Positions 1 to 7,458 of a stretch of 10,829 nt of DNA are shown in pieces. How positions within the stretch are numbered: the first letter of the stretch is position 1; every line of letters starts with the position of its first letter. The stretch covers positions 5,222-16,050 of the forward strand of contig DIUJ01000008.1 of assembly GCA_002422315.1 (NCBI GenBank), given 5' to 3'. A program made the position numbers and the translations under genes. The stretch comes from Bacteroidetes bacterium UBA6161 (GTDB lineage Bacteria; Bacteroidota; Bacteroidia; NS11-12g; UBA955). The notes under the pieces are model-generated. The model was given only the letters and a program-made list of their open reading frames with translations. It was not told the origin of the DNA and did not search any database.

Positions 1-35
1 GAACCGCCACTTTTGGGTAGGTGCTGTTGGCAGTA
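1..35 (-). other. partial attC-like cassette junction (left window edge)
   Basis: This is the end of a cassette junction whose remainder lies outside the window. It contains TAGGTGCTGTT, which recurs at the same place in the junctions at 4051 and 8708, followed by the core GTTGGCAGTA at 26-35. That core is the exact reverse complement of 1392-1401, on the other side of the first cassette. The array therefore continues to the left. Confidence 0.6.
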
Positions 36-39
36 GTTC

Positions 40-414
40 TTATTTCTTTTCGTCCTTTTTTGGTGGTTCGTAATTCCAAAAGTCTTCTTTATTTAATGCC
101 CCTAATAGTTTTCCAATTTTTCCAACTCCAAGTTTTTCCAACGGTTCATTTCCTTCAAATCCACTTGCTTCGGGTCTTGCTATTAAGAAAAACCCACCGT
201 CTTTTAGGATGTCAGGTTTATTTTGTAATGATGCAGAACCAAAATAGTAGTCGTCACTAAGAACAACTATAACTTCGGACACTCCATTCCTTCTATAAAC
301 TCTATAAATATAGTATTCGTCATTGTCAACAAGTTCGATTTTTTCAACAGCAAAATGGCCATTTAAAGCCCGTTCAATAAAGGGTTTGATGGAATAATGT
401 AAGTCTTTACCCAT
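40..414 (-). CDS. conserved hypothetical protein, coupled to the upstream nucleotidyltransferase-like gene
   Basis: This encodes a 124-residue soluble protein that I do not recognise. The frame is open back to an ATG at 483, but I chose the ATG at 414. It overlaps the stop of the upstream gene by 8 bases (ATGGGTAA), a typical translational-coupling arrangement, whereas the 483 start would overlap that gene by 77 bases. No signal peptide or membrane segment is visible. Residues about 23-80 look like alternating beta strands (VEKIELVD, YYIYRVYRR, SEVIVVLSD, GGFFLIARPEA), and the C-terminus is Lys/Glu-rich. It is the second gene of cassette 1. Coupling suggests it acts with the membrane nucleotidyltransferase-like protein, perhaps as a partner or antidote, but nothing in its own sequence proves this. 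The stop lies only 4 bp from the GTT core at 26-35. Confidence 0.75.
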   Translation of the reverse strand: MGKDLHYSIKPFIERALNGHFAVEKIELVDNDEYYIYRVYRRNGVSEVIVVLSDDYYFGSASLQNKPDILKDGGFFLIARPEASGFEGNEPLEKLGVGKIGKLLGALNKEDFWNYEPPKKDEKK

Positions 415-1375
415 TTTTACTTTCAATTTTAAGTTGGTTAAAGTCAACGAACGCTGAAAATTCTGTTTTGCTATTTTCTTCAAATATTGTGATATGAAGT
501 GGTTTACGAAACTTCACTTTAAAGTCAAACTTTATGTTCTCAATTTTCTTGTTCGTTTCGTTTAGGTCTGTTTCCTTATCTAATAAAATTGCAATGTCAA
601 AATCACTTGCTTTTTTAGGTGTTAGAATTGCTGAGCCAAAAGCAATCCATTTTGATAATTTCAATGTTTTCAAATTTTTTGAAAGCCAATTTAGTTTCTG
701 TTTTAGCTTCCTATCCGTTTTAGCACTTTCAAAACATTGTGTCAAAATTATATCTGGAAACTTTTTTGGAAATTGAAATTCGGAATAGTCGAAATCGGGA
801 TTTTCAATATGTTTTTGAAAAGCTTCAATATGTAAAACCATTCTCTTAAAATCATTTTCATATTTTGATGGAATTATTTTCTTGTTGTCATTAATGAGGT
901 TTTTAATTGCTTCATTATTTGGCTTAATAACTTCTTTCTTTAACTCTTCCCAAATTGTTAAATCAGTTCTTAATTCTCCTTTGTTATCACGTCCTGAATT
1001 AGGTCCTGTCGTTTTAAATATGTATTCATTGTCTTTTAAGATTGGCAAAATTTCTTGGCAAAGTTCTCCAAAGTCAGTAAATGATTTGTATTCCGTCTGA
1101 TTGAATGCTGGTATGTTGGGTTTTTCATATTTTAAGTCTAAATATTTATGAATAGTGTTGTAAGTCAAAGCAAGCACAATAACTGTCAAACCAACTGCCC
1201 AGTCATACTCACCAATTAATGAAATTTTAAATTCACTAAAAGCTACATTGAGGATGTCAACCCAAATGGGTTTTGAAAGCAGAGTCAGTCCACCAAACAC
1301 AAGTATTCTTGTCAGAATATTGTAGTATTTGGGTCTTAATAGTTTAAATATTTCTGCTAATGATTTGATGTTCAC
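407..1375 (-). CDS. two-helix membrane protein with a C-terminal nucleotidyltransferase-like domain
   Basis: A 322-residue protein, first gene of cassette 1. Two hydrophobic segments, about residues 22-38 and 58-75, anchor it in the inner membrane. A charged middle region (about 85-210) follows, which I cannot assign. Residues 243-266 carry WIAFGSA then SDFDIAILLD. This fits the GS-x(8)-SDxD signature of the DNA polymerase beta/minimal nucleotidyltransferase fold, with Gly247-Ser248 and Asp258/Asp260 as likely metal-binding residues. The usual third acidic residue is not obvious: the expected strand reads LHITIF (293-298), so activity is uncertain. The start is GTG at 1375, placed about 17 bp inside the cassette core (1392-1401), which leaves almost no room for a private promoter. 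Nucleotidyltransferases of this type occur in toxin-antitoxin and anti-phage modules; the role here is inferred. Confidence 0.72.
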   Translation of the reverse strand: MNIKSLAEIFKLLRPKYYNILTRILVFGGLTLLSKPIWVDILNVAFSEFKISLIGEYDWAVGLTVIVLALTYNTIHKYLDLKYEKPNIPAFNQTEYKSFTDFGELCQEILPILKDNEYIFKTTGPNSGRDNKGELRTDLTIWEELKKEVIKPNNEAIKNLINDNKKIIPSKYENDFKRMVLHIEAFQKHIENPDFDYSEFQFPKKFPDIILTQCFESAKTDRKLKQKLNWLSKNLKTLKLSKWIAFGSAILTPKKASDFDIAILLDKETDLNETNKKIENIKFDFKVKFRKPLHITIFEENSKTEFSAFVDFNQLKIESKNG

Positions 1376-1391
1376 TGTCGTTTTTTAGAAT

Positions 1392-1526
1392 TACTGCCAA
1401 CGTTTGGGCTTTGCGTTCGGGCGGGTTTCGGAGCGCAAAACTGTCAACCCCCACTGAACTTGAATAGTAGCACAAAGCTCCAAGTTTGCACGTCACCCCG
1501 CCTGACGCAAAACCCGTGTTGGCGGT
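1392..1526 (-). other. attC-like cassette junction, short form
   Basis: A 135-bp imperfect palindrome separates cassettes 1 and 2. The outer cores are TACTGCCAAC (1392-1401) and GTTGGCGGT (1518-1526). Long inner arms at 1406-1424 and 1497-1515 pair with only a few mismatches (GGGCTTTGCG against CGCAAAACCC, CGGG against CCCG), and the middle is unpaired. This is the layout of an integron attC site: inverse core, imperfect stem, variable centre, core. Each outer core matches the far end of its own cassette rather than its partner across the junction. It has no long inserted repeat. GC content is visibly higher than in the flanking genes. A reading frame crossing it (1344-1550) is incidental. 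Confidence 0.68.
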
Positions 1527-1537
1527 TCGTGCTTCTT

Positions 1538-2062
1538 TTACAGTCTGCATGAAAATTTAAGACCTATTTCCTTAACGAATGCGAAGTCGTCAATCCAACG
1601 AACTCCCATATTGTTACAAACGTTTGGTATTGTTACAGGCTTTTTTGCATTCAGTGAAATGATAGGACTTTCTTTAGTTACGACTGTTGCTTTCTTGTCT
1701 AAAGCGTGTGAAATAACCCAAGGGTCAGCAAGTGACCTGCCTTTAACGTTGTCAACAAGTAGTTTATGTAAAGGATTTGCTTGTATAATATTTTGCCAAC
1801 ACTTTATTACATTTTCTGTCGGTTTATGGACAGGTATGGAACTGCGTTTTAACCATTTTGAAAGGTCATCTTCTTTTTTTTCCTTGTCGTCTGAAACAAC
1901 AATTTCATTTTTAACTTCTTCTGCTATGAAAATTCGTCCTTGTTTGCCTAATTCATTAAGAATCTCCCAATAGTCAGGGCAAATTTCAGGTGCATAATAT
2001 TTTTGCCAAGCTTGAATGAGAACGTTGGCATCCAAACAATAAATATGTGCCGTAGAACTCAT
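1538..2062 (-). CDS. DUF4411 family PIN-domain protein, predicted toxin RNase
   Basis: A 174-residue PIN-fold protein predicted to cleave RNA as the toxin of a type II pair. The first strand gives YCLDANVLIQAW with Asp11, the first catalytic acid of PIN domains. Further acidic candidates are Glu48/Glu49/Glu53 (IAEEVKNEI), Asp113 (RSLADPWVISHA) and Glu131 (VVTKES). The C-terminal IPNVCNNMGVRWIDDF pattern is typical of the DUF4411 group. The start at 2062 overlaps the stop of the upstream Xre-ImmA/IrrE gene by 4 bases (ATGA), so the two are translationally coupled. Pairs of Xre-COG2856 with a PIN protein have been predicted as toxin-antitoxin systems. Its stop lies 11 bp from the cassette core at 1518-1526. 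Toxicity is inferred. Confidence 0.85.
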   Translation of the reverse strand: MSSTAHIYCLDANVLIQAWQKYYAPEICPDYWEILNELGKQGRIFIAEEVKNEIVVSDDKEKKEDDLSKWLKRSSIPVHKPTENVIKCWQNIIQANPLHKLLVDNVKGRSLADPWVISHALDKKATVVTKESPIISLNAKKPVTIPNVCNNMGVRWIDDFAFVKEIGLKFSCRL

Positions 2063-3246
2063 TTGTATATTTGTGCTTCAAGTTTATGAAAGTTATTAGA
2101 AGGTGTCCCCAATAGGAAACTTGCTTGTGTTGGTTGAACAAAACCACTTCTTAAAGCATCAAGCACAACTTGTGTAAATAGTCTGCTGTTTTTGTTTAAT
2201 CTTAATAAGTATGGATTCGGCCCCCCTGGCTTTTCCTTCTGTTTTAATTTTAAGGCAGCCTTTTTTTCTGCTTCTCTTTTTAGAAATGCCTTATAGTCAA
2301 TTTCTGCTTGTCTTTTAAGAACTTTATATTCTGAATTTGTTACTAGTTGTAGATTTAATGCTCTAACTAAAAATGCAAATGAACTAACACCAAGGTTTTT
2401 TGCTGTTTTAAAAATGTCTTGAGAGTTCTTAAAAACTGTTCTGTCAATATTTAAAATTATTTCACTTGGTATAAGAGCATTAGCTGCAACTTCGTTGCAA
2501 AAAAGTTCTATAGGATTGAATTTATCACGATTAGCTATCTCAGGCTCAATTTCATTGGATATACCTGTTGCGGCAATCCAAATGTGTGCAAGTTCATGAA
2601 CCAATGTAAATAATTGTGGTGCATTCCAATCATCAGAGTTGACAAAAACGAATGGAGCAAATTGGTCAGCAATAGCAAAACCTTGCAATTCTTCTGAGTC
2701 TAATTTCATTTTCGAGTGAATGAAACTAGTTCGAGATACAAAAATCCCATTGCTTTCTGCTGCATTAATCCACTCTCGTATTGGGTTATCAGTCTTATAT
2801 TTAGACGGATTAATACCAAGAGTAGCTAAAATGTCGTCTGCTACTTTCTTCGGATTGCTATTAAGTGAAAACCTGCCTACAAATGGAAGTTTTTCTTCAT
2901 TATTCTCTGAATATACATCACTTATCCAAGCCTGTTTTTGTTGGATTTCTCTAATTATGAAAATTGAAGATGTAGTTAATTCTTTTGAACCTGATTTTCT
3001 AAAATCCTGAAGTGGTTGAAAATCTCTAGGAACTTCAGGTAAAAAAAACAAAGCGAATGGTCTTTTGTAAGCTTTTGCAAGTATTTGTGCTTGTCTGATT
3101 GTTGGTTGGCTGGTGCCATCTTCCCACTCTTTTAACTTTTCAACAGTTAACTTTGATATTTTGGCAGCAGCAGTTTCTTCGGTCATTCTTGCCGATTCTC
3201 TTGCCCATTTCAGAACATTTGGTGTTATGTATGCTTTGTCTGCCAT
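2059..3246 (-). CDS. Xre-type HTH / ImmA-IrrE family metallopeptidase, predicted antitoxin-regulator
   Basis: A 395-residue protein, first gene of cassette 2. Residues about 8-62 resemble a Cro/C1-type helix-turn-helix (TEETAAAKISKLTVEKLKEWEDG, then PTIRQAQILAKAYKRPF). The central domain is of the ImmA/IrrE (COG2856) type: HELAH at 217-221 supplies two zinc-binding histidines, and Glu247 in IELFCNEVAANALIP is the likely third ligand. The C-terminal region from about 300 is Lys-rich with an EKKAALKLKQKEK stretch. In this family the protease can cleave a partner or repressor, and the HTH lets the protein autoregulate. The next gene, a DUF4411 PIN protein, overlaps it by 4 bases, which supports an antitoxin and regulator role. 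The ATG at 3246 is the natural start because residues from there already begin the HTH. Confidence 0.88.
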   Translation of the reverse strand: MADKAYITPNVLKWARESARMTEETAAAKISKLTVEKLKEWEDGTSQPTIRQAQILAKAYKRPFALFFLPEVPRDFQPLQDFRKSGSKELTTSSIFIIREIQQKQAWISDVYSENNEEKLPFVGRFSLNSNPKKVADDILATLGINPSKYKTDNPIREWINAAESNGIFVSRTSFIHSKMKLDSEELQGFAIADQFAPFVFVNSDDWNAPQLFTLVHELAHIWIAATGISNEIEPEIANRDKFNPIELFCNEVAANALIPSEIILNIDRTVFKNSQDIFKTAKNLGVSSFAFLVRALNLQLVTNSEYKVLKRQAEIDYKAFLKREAEKKAALKLKQKEKPGGPNPYLLRLNKNSRLFTQVVLDALRSGFVQPTQASFLLGTPSNNFHKLEAQIYK

Positions 3247-3254
3247 TTAGGTCT

Positions 3255-3304
3255 CAAAAATACAAATTTTAAGGTCGGTTTTGTCAAAATACTAATGTTT
3301 TGTC
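3255..3304 (-). promoter_or_regulatory. possible promoter and direct-repeat operator of the Xre-ImmA/PIN cassette
   Basis: On the minus strand, TTTG (3285-3288) and TATTTTTG (3255-3262, fits TAnnTTTG) lie 22 bp apart, a little longer than the usual 19-21 of Bacteroidetes promoters. Plus-strand direct repeats GTTTTGTC at 3278-3285 and 3297-3304, 19 bp start to start, flank the upstream box and could bind the Xre domain. Transcription would begin almost at the ATG, so the promoter call is weak. Confidence 0.3.
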
Positions 3305-3337
3305 GGAAGCTGTCGTCTTTTTAGCATGACCGCCAAC

Positions 3338-3917
3338 TCGCTTATACCCTTACCATAAGTATTGTTGTCCCTATAAATTTGGGTGTATATGTTTACCTTT
3401 TGGTCATTAATTGGAATTGTATTTATTTGTTAAATATACTATAAATCATCAAATGGGTTCTTAATATTTTGCAGGCTTTTTGTCGATACATGGGTGTAAA
3501 TTTCAGTGGTTTTACTAAAGCCTAAAAGGCCTGGTTATACTTGTGCACCGGGATGCAGTTAAGGAAAATTTTAAAGAATTGAGTTGCAGGGTGGTTTTTC
3601 AAGGTTTAGTTAATCTGCTTTAAAAATAACTTATTTTACAAAACGGAATGCTCTGGTTGGGGTTTATTTTTTTGGTTTCCAGTATATTTCGGGATGGATT
3701 TTTAGCCGCACACTGTTCCCATTTCGAACCAATGGCAGAAACCATTGTGCTTTATTAATCCAGGGTAGGTCTAAGGCCACTTTGGTTATTCGGAACAGTA
3801 GAGTTAGGGGAGCTTACTCAGTGGTTTGTGTGGCTTTGCAAATGTGCCAAATTCGGGTTGAGGGAGAAATTTTAAAAAATATAAAGGGTAGGCTGTCTTT
3901 TTGGCATTGGTGGCTAC
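3338..3917. repeat. long conserved intercassette element, copy A
   Basis: An element of about 580 bp follows the inverse core ACCGCCAAC (3329-3337) and ends at GGTGGCTAC (3909-3917), just before the palindrome. It begins TCGCTTATACCC. From AGGCCTGG (3527 onward) it is nearly identical to B and C, apart from an insertion of about 25 bp (around 3767-3808) found also in D but not in B or C. Its first 190 bp diverge from B and C, especially 3435-3520. It contains a CAATGG/CCATTG-type hairpin, here broken by one change. Short reading frames (for example 3804-4004 minus) align in other copies but with mostly amino-acid-changing differences, so I treat it as non-coding. No transposase, intron domain or RNA gene is recognisable. 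Confidence 0.85.
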
Positions 3918-4067
3918 GGTTCTCAGCCATACGCAGGCAGGGATTTTTACCACTGAACTTCCTTTGAGGAACTGATCTTTAAATTTACCACTTACCTGTC
4001 TCACGAAGCACTACCTGTAGCGCCATAGTGGGAAAACCCCTGCTTGTGTTTAGGTGCTGTTAGCCTT
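3914..4067 (-). other. attC-like palindrome joined to element A
   Basis: This is the palindromic part of the junction between cassettes 2 and 3. It runs from CTACGG (3914) to the core GTTAGCCTT (4059-4067). Arms at 3935-3947 and 4033-4045 pair at 11 of 13 positions (GCAGGG against CCCTGC, TTTT against AAAA). The core at 4059-4067 is the exact reverse complement of 6008-6016 beyond the DUF885 gene. Where other junctions have TAAC on the left side this one has CTAC, a one-base departure. The 3247-4099 stretch contains no gene. Confidence 0.6.
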
Positions 4068-4099
4068 TGTTTGCAGTTATTTCACTTGTTTTTCAAAGG

Positions 4100-5986
4100 T
4101 TAGTTACTGTTCTTTTCTAAAGTACGACTAATATAATCGTTTATAATATCCTCCAGAATATCTAAAGGAACCGCTCCGTTTTTTAAAACGGTAGTATGAA
4201 ATTCTCGCAAATCAAATTTATCCCCCAGTTTTTGTTTTGTCCTTTCTCTCAATTCAAGTATTTTCAACATTCCTATCTTATAAGCACAGGCTTGGCCGGG
4301 CATAACAATATAACGTTCTATCTCTGTGATGACTTGCTTGGTTGGATCACCGGTATATGAAACCATGTAATCAATTGCTTCTTCTCGTGTCCACTTTTTA
4401 TAATGTAATCCGACATCTACCACCAATCGCACAGCCCTAAACATTTCAGCTTGCAGTCTTCCCAGGTTGCCGAATGGATCGTTTTCGTAGAAGCCTAGTT
4501 CCCAGGCTAATTGCTCAGTATAAAGCGCCCATCCTTCAAGATAAGCAGTGAAAGGCATAACTGTTCTAAATGTCGGCAATCCCTCCAGTTCAACCTGTAT
4601 CCCCAATTGAACATGGTGACCGGGGATGCCTTCATGGTAGGCTAGGGTTTTCATGCCAAATTTCACCACCTCATGTGGCGCTCGTAAATTGGTAAAAAAG
4701 ACACCACCGCGCGAACCATCCATGGCGGGGGGCTCATAATAAGCAAATGGGGAGCCTTCTTCTTTAAATTCCGGCATCCTTTTTACTTCTAAACCTGCCT
4801 TAGGGAAAATGTCAAATGCATCGCCTATGCCAAAGCTGATTTCCTCTAGTATTCGATTGTATTCGGCAATTATCATTTGGCGTCCCTCATCATTGTTTGG
4901 ATATACAAATCGTTCCTCAGTACTTAATGCCAGAATAATCTCACCAATGGTTTTCGTAGAGTCTGCATATCCTTCGCTCAGAAGAATTGCATTCATTTCC
5001 TCTTTGATTCTTTCTACTTCCGAAATCCCGATATTGTACACCTCTTCTGGACTTAAATCGGTTGTTGTATACAATTTCAACATGTATTTATAATAGTTAT
5101 CACCATTGGGAAATTTCCAAACACCTGCATCATTGGTAGCCTTTAAATACAGGTTATCAAAATAATCGATAATATTTTGGTATGCTGGAAATACCTTATT
5201 TTCAATCGCCTCAGCGACTTGATTTTTATAATCGTTTTTTTGCTTTTCCGGAATGTCATTTATCGCATCTACTTTGGTAACAAAGTGGGTATAAAGAACA
5301 TTTGATTTTACAGCCGCCAGTGGGTCTGCTGAGCCATTGGCCAGAGAATCTGACGTCAGGCCAACAAACCCTCTCATTTCATCAAGTAGAATGGCGATTA
5401 TAAATCGGGGCAGAATTATACCTTTCGATTCTCTTATTATAAGGTTGTCTAAGAGCTGTGAAAATTTGATTTCGAATTTTGACAGCCGTGTGATATAAGC
5501 TTTAATGTCTTTGGCATTATTGAGTTTATGTGAACTGACCATCATGCTTGGCAAATTACTTTGTACACCAAATATTTGGTTGGCAGGATAATCGTAATAG
5601 AAGAAAGGCTCTTTCTCTACACTGTTCACCTTTATATAATATCCTAAGATTTGAGTATTGAGCTGATTATCTGATGATTGCTTGTCAAAATTATAACTTA
5701 GTAAGGTCTTGTAATTTTCTTTATCCTTTTTTAATTTCTCCCATAGTCTATGGTCGGAAATATCGTCTAAATCATATTTATACAAATCGTAAAGGATGGG
5801 AACACCGAGTTGGGTGGTTATTTCCGGACTGTTGACCACTATTTCTATGAAGACCTTTTCATAGAAATGGTTAATGCTAAAGGGCTTGAACCAAATGAGA
5901 TTGGTTATCCAAACTCCTGCAAGAACAATCAATACCAGTAATGTCCTGCCAGTCCAAAATTTCCATGTCCGTTTTTTTATAGTCAT
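4100..5986 (-). CDS. DUF885 family predicted zinc metallopeptidase, membrane-anchored
   Basis: A 628-residue protein and sole gene of cassette 3. Residues about 14-33 form one hydrophobic N-terminal segment after a KKRTWKFWTGR basic run, with no lipobox. It is therefore likely an inner-membrane anchor or uncleaved signal holding the domain in the periplasm. The rest matches the DUF885 family over its whole length (usually around 600 residues). Hallmarks are HEGIPGHH at 451-458 with the predicted metal-binding histidines and Glu452, EGWALYTEQLA at 484-494, IERYIVMPGQACAYKIG at 556-572, and LKNGAVPLDIL near 601-611. Members are believed to be peptidases, some acting on dipeptides or modified peptides; the substrate here is unknown. 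The gene looks intact. It is very large for integron cassette cargo. The ATG lies 22 bp inside the cassette core (6008-6016), so it probably depends on upstream transcription. Confidence 0.9.
   Translation of the reverse strand: MTIKKRTWKFWTGRTLLVLIVLAGVWITNLIWFKPFSINHFYEKVFIEIVVNSPEITTQLGVPILYDLYKYDLDDISDHRLWEKLKKDKENYKTLLSYNFDKQSSDNQLNTQILGYYIKVNSVEKEPFFYYDYPANQIFGVQSNLPSMMVSSHKLNNAKDIKAYITRLSKFEIKFSQLLDNLIIRESKGIILPRFIIAILLDEMRGFVGLTSDSLANGSADPLAAVKSNVLYTHFVTKVDAINDIPEKQKNDYKNQVAEAIENKVFPAYQNIIDYFDNLYLKATNDAGVWKFPNGDNYYKYMLKLYTTTDLSPEEVYNIGISEVERIKEEMNAILLSEGYADSTKTIGEIILALSTEERFVYPNNDEGRQMIIAEYNRILEEISFGIGDAFDIFPKAGLEVKRMPEFKEEGSPFAYYEPPAMDGSRGGVFFTNLRAPHEVVKFGMKTLAYHEGIPGHHVQLGIQVELEGLPTFRTVMPFTAYLEGWALYTEQLAWELGFYENDPFGNLGRLQAEMFRAVRLVVDVGLHYKKWTREEAIDYMVSYTGDPTKQVITEIERYIVMPGQACAYKIGMLKILELRERTKQKLGDKFDLREFHTTVLKNGAVPLDILEDIINDYISRTLEKNSN
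5841..5868. repeat. perfect 10-bp inverted repeat inside the DUF885 gene
   Basis: ATTTCTATGA (5841-5850) and TCATAGAAAT (5859-5868) are exact reverse complements with an 8-base loop, lying at codons 40-49 of the DUF885 gene. In mRNA this would be a stable hairpin near the 5' end of the message. It may be chance. Confidence 0.5.
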
Positions 5987-6007
5987 AGATTATATTTTTA
6001 TTCAATG

Positions 6008-6144
6008 AAGGCTAACGGTTGAGGCTATATGCAGTAAGGGATTGTGGGCAACTTTCCTGTCGAAAAGCACTGAGGCTGATGCGGGCTGTTAACCTTTATT
6101 GTCAGCACCGAAACCGCAATTAATTATATTTGCTGTTAGCATTT
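6008..6144 (-). other. attC-like cassette junction, short form
   Basis: A 137-bp junction separates the DUF885 cassette from the four-helix membrane protein cassette. Left inverse core AAGGCTAAC (6008-6016) matches 4059-4067; right core GTTAGCATTT (6135-6144) matches 6771-6780. Inner pairing is weaker than in the other junctions, with GGGATTGTGGG around 6038 against ACCGAAACCGCAATT around 6107. It lacks the long conserved element and has no gene. Confidence 0.6.
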
Positions 6145-6153
6145 TGTTGTTTT

Positions 6154-6735
6154 TTACCTAATCGCATTACCAAATTTCGCTAAATTTTGCCTTAAAATTA
6201 AAATGTCATAATTAATACGAAAGAATAGGAATAAACTTACAATTAGTACTAATGTCGGGAATTTATCCCAGTAAGGATTTGCATCAAAAACTTGCATTAA
6301 GGCTGGTATAAATATTAATATTACAGGAATACCTGTCAAGTATAAATATTTCATCCGCTTATTTAATCTCTTAATGATATTGTCAAATTCAAGATTTACT
6401 GTTTCATCGAATTCTATTTCGAGATTCTTTATTTTTTCGATATGCTTAAGAAGAATAAGTTCGATATATGAAAATGGAGATCTTAAAGAAAGTGCCATTG
6501 TCATCAAAACCAATAAGCCCGCATTTGTCCATTTATCTGATAGTGAATTAATTTGAAATGCTGATATTGCAGATGCAACAATCAGAATAAAAAGACATAG
6601 AATTACAATTCCAAAATCTAAGGGTGTCAGCCATTTTAATGTCTTTTCTCTTTTCTCATGAGATTTCCCTTTCCAATTATAAATTGATCTGAATTTCTGT
6701 GCAATTTGGATACGTTCGTTTATTTGATTGCTCAT
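6154..6735 (-). CDS. four-helix membrane protein of unknown function
   Basis: A 193-residue protein and the only gene of cassette 4; I do not recognise a family. Hydrophobic segments at about residues 40-60, 70-88, 129-149 and 159-176 suggest four membrane helices in two pairs. Between the pairs lies a charged segment (about 98-128, KHIEKIKNLEIEFDETVNLEFDNIIKRLNKRMK) that could form a cytoplasmic coiled coil. The first 38 residues are basic and soluble. The layout recalls small membrane effectors of defence modules, but no enzymatic or sensor domain is present to support that. The ATG at 6735 lies 35 bp inside the core at 6771-6780. The stop is 9 bp from the other core. Confidence 0.78.
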   Translation of the reverse strand: MSNQINERIQIAQKFRSIYNWKGKSHEKREKTLKWLTPLDFGIVILCLFILIVASAISAFQINSLSDKWTNAGLLVLMTMALSLRSPFSYIELILLKHIEKIKNLEIEFDETVNLEFDNIIKRLNKRMKYLYLTGIPVILIFIPALMQVFDANPYWDKFPTLVLIVSLFLFFRINYDILILRQNLAKFGNAIR

Positions 6736-6780
6736 TGTCTATTTATTTAGTGGTTTTTGATTTTTACAATAAATGCTAAC

Positions 6781-7327
6781 TCGCTTATGCCCTAACTATA
6801 AGTATTGTTATCCCTATAAATTTGGGTGTATATACCTTTTGGTCATTGGTAGGGATGATGCTTATTTTTAATATACCATACATAATCCAACGAACTTTTA
6901 ATTTCCAGCGGGCGTTTTTAGCTGTCTCTCTTCATTCTTAAGCAGAATTACTTCCGCCTAAAAGGCCTGGTTATACCATGTGCACCGGGATGCAGTTAAG
7001 GAAAATTTTAAAGAATTGAGTTGCAGGGTGGTTTTTCAAGGTTTAGTTAATCTGCTTTAAAAATAGCTTATTTTACAAAACGGAATGCTCTGGTTGGGTT
7101 TTATTTTTTAGGGTTCCAGGGTTATTCGTGATGGTTTCTTAACCACACACTGTTGCCATTTAGAACCAATGGCAAAAACCATTGTGCTATATTAATCCCG
7201 GTTAGGCCTGGGGTTGGGGGAGCTTACCCAGTGGTTTGTGTGGCTTTGCAAATGTGCCATATTCGGGTTGAGGGAGAAATTTTAAAAAATATAAAGGGTA
7301 GTCTGTCTTTTTGGCATTGGTGGTAAC
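6781..7327. repeat. long conserved intercassette element, copy B
   Basis: A 547-bp element directly after the inverse core AAATGCTAAC (6771-6780), beginning TCGCTTATGCCC and ending GGTGGTAAC. From GCCTAAAAGGCCTGG (about 6957) onward it is almost identical to A and C. It belongs to the short subtype, with GGCCTGGGGTTGGGGGAGC replacing the extra segment of A and D. It contains the perfect hairpin CAATGG-CAAAAA-CCATTG near 7168-7185. It carries an in-frame stop and amino-acid changes relative to the other copies, arguing against a coding role. Confidence 0.88.
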
Positions 7328-7453
7328 GGTTTGCCAATATGAGGAGGCTGGGATTTCTGAGCAATCTACCTTTCAGACCGCTGTTTATTGATTAATGTAA
7401 TAACTTTTCGTAACCCACAGACCCCCAGCTTACTAATATTGGCTGTTAGGCAC
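7322..7453 (-). other. attC-like palindrome joined to element B
   Basis: This is the clearest palindrome in the array. GGTAAC at the left and GTTAGGCAC (7445-7453) at the right enclose arms GCCAATAT (7333-7340) with ATATTGGC (7436-7443), and GCTGGG (7347-7352) with CCCAGC (7424-7429), both perfect. The centre is unpaired. The core GTTAGGC is the only one in the array that fits the textbook GTTRRRY consensus exactly. It is the reverse complement of 8052-8060 beyond the lipoprotein gene. With element B it fills the gene-free stretch 6736-7458. Confidence 0.68.
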
Positions 7454-7458
7454 TGGCA

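Noticed and set aside
415..483. Longer N-terminus for the 124-residue protein, starting at 483
   Set aside because: It would overlap the upstream gene by 77 bases. The ATG at 414 gives an 8-base overlap typical of coupling.
1344..1550. Minus-strand 68-codon open frame across the first short junction
   Set aside because: It covers the attC-like palindrome, overlaps both neighbouring genes and has no protein-like composition.
1611..1973. Plus-strand open frame opposite the PIN-domain gene, and similar plus-strand frames at 534-776, 882-1100, 2720-3010 and 4809-5093
   Set aside because: Each lies antisense to a gene with clear family motifs or coherent domain structure, and none shows a motif of its own.
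3804..4004. Minus-strand 66-codon open frame in element A, partly alignable in B and C (FLKFLPQPEFGTFAKPHKPL)
   Set aside because: Between copies most base differences change the amino acid (E/A, F/Y, Y/D, L/S), the frame ends at different places, and no start is shared. This indicates nucleotide-level rather than protein-level conservation.
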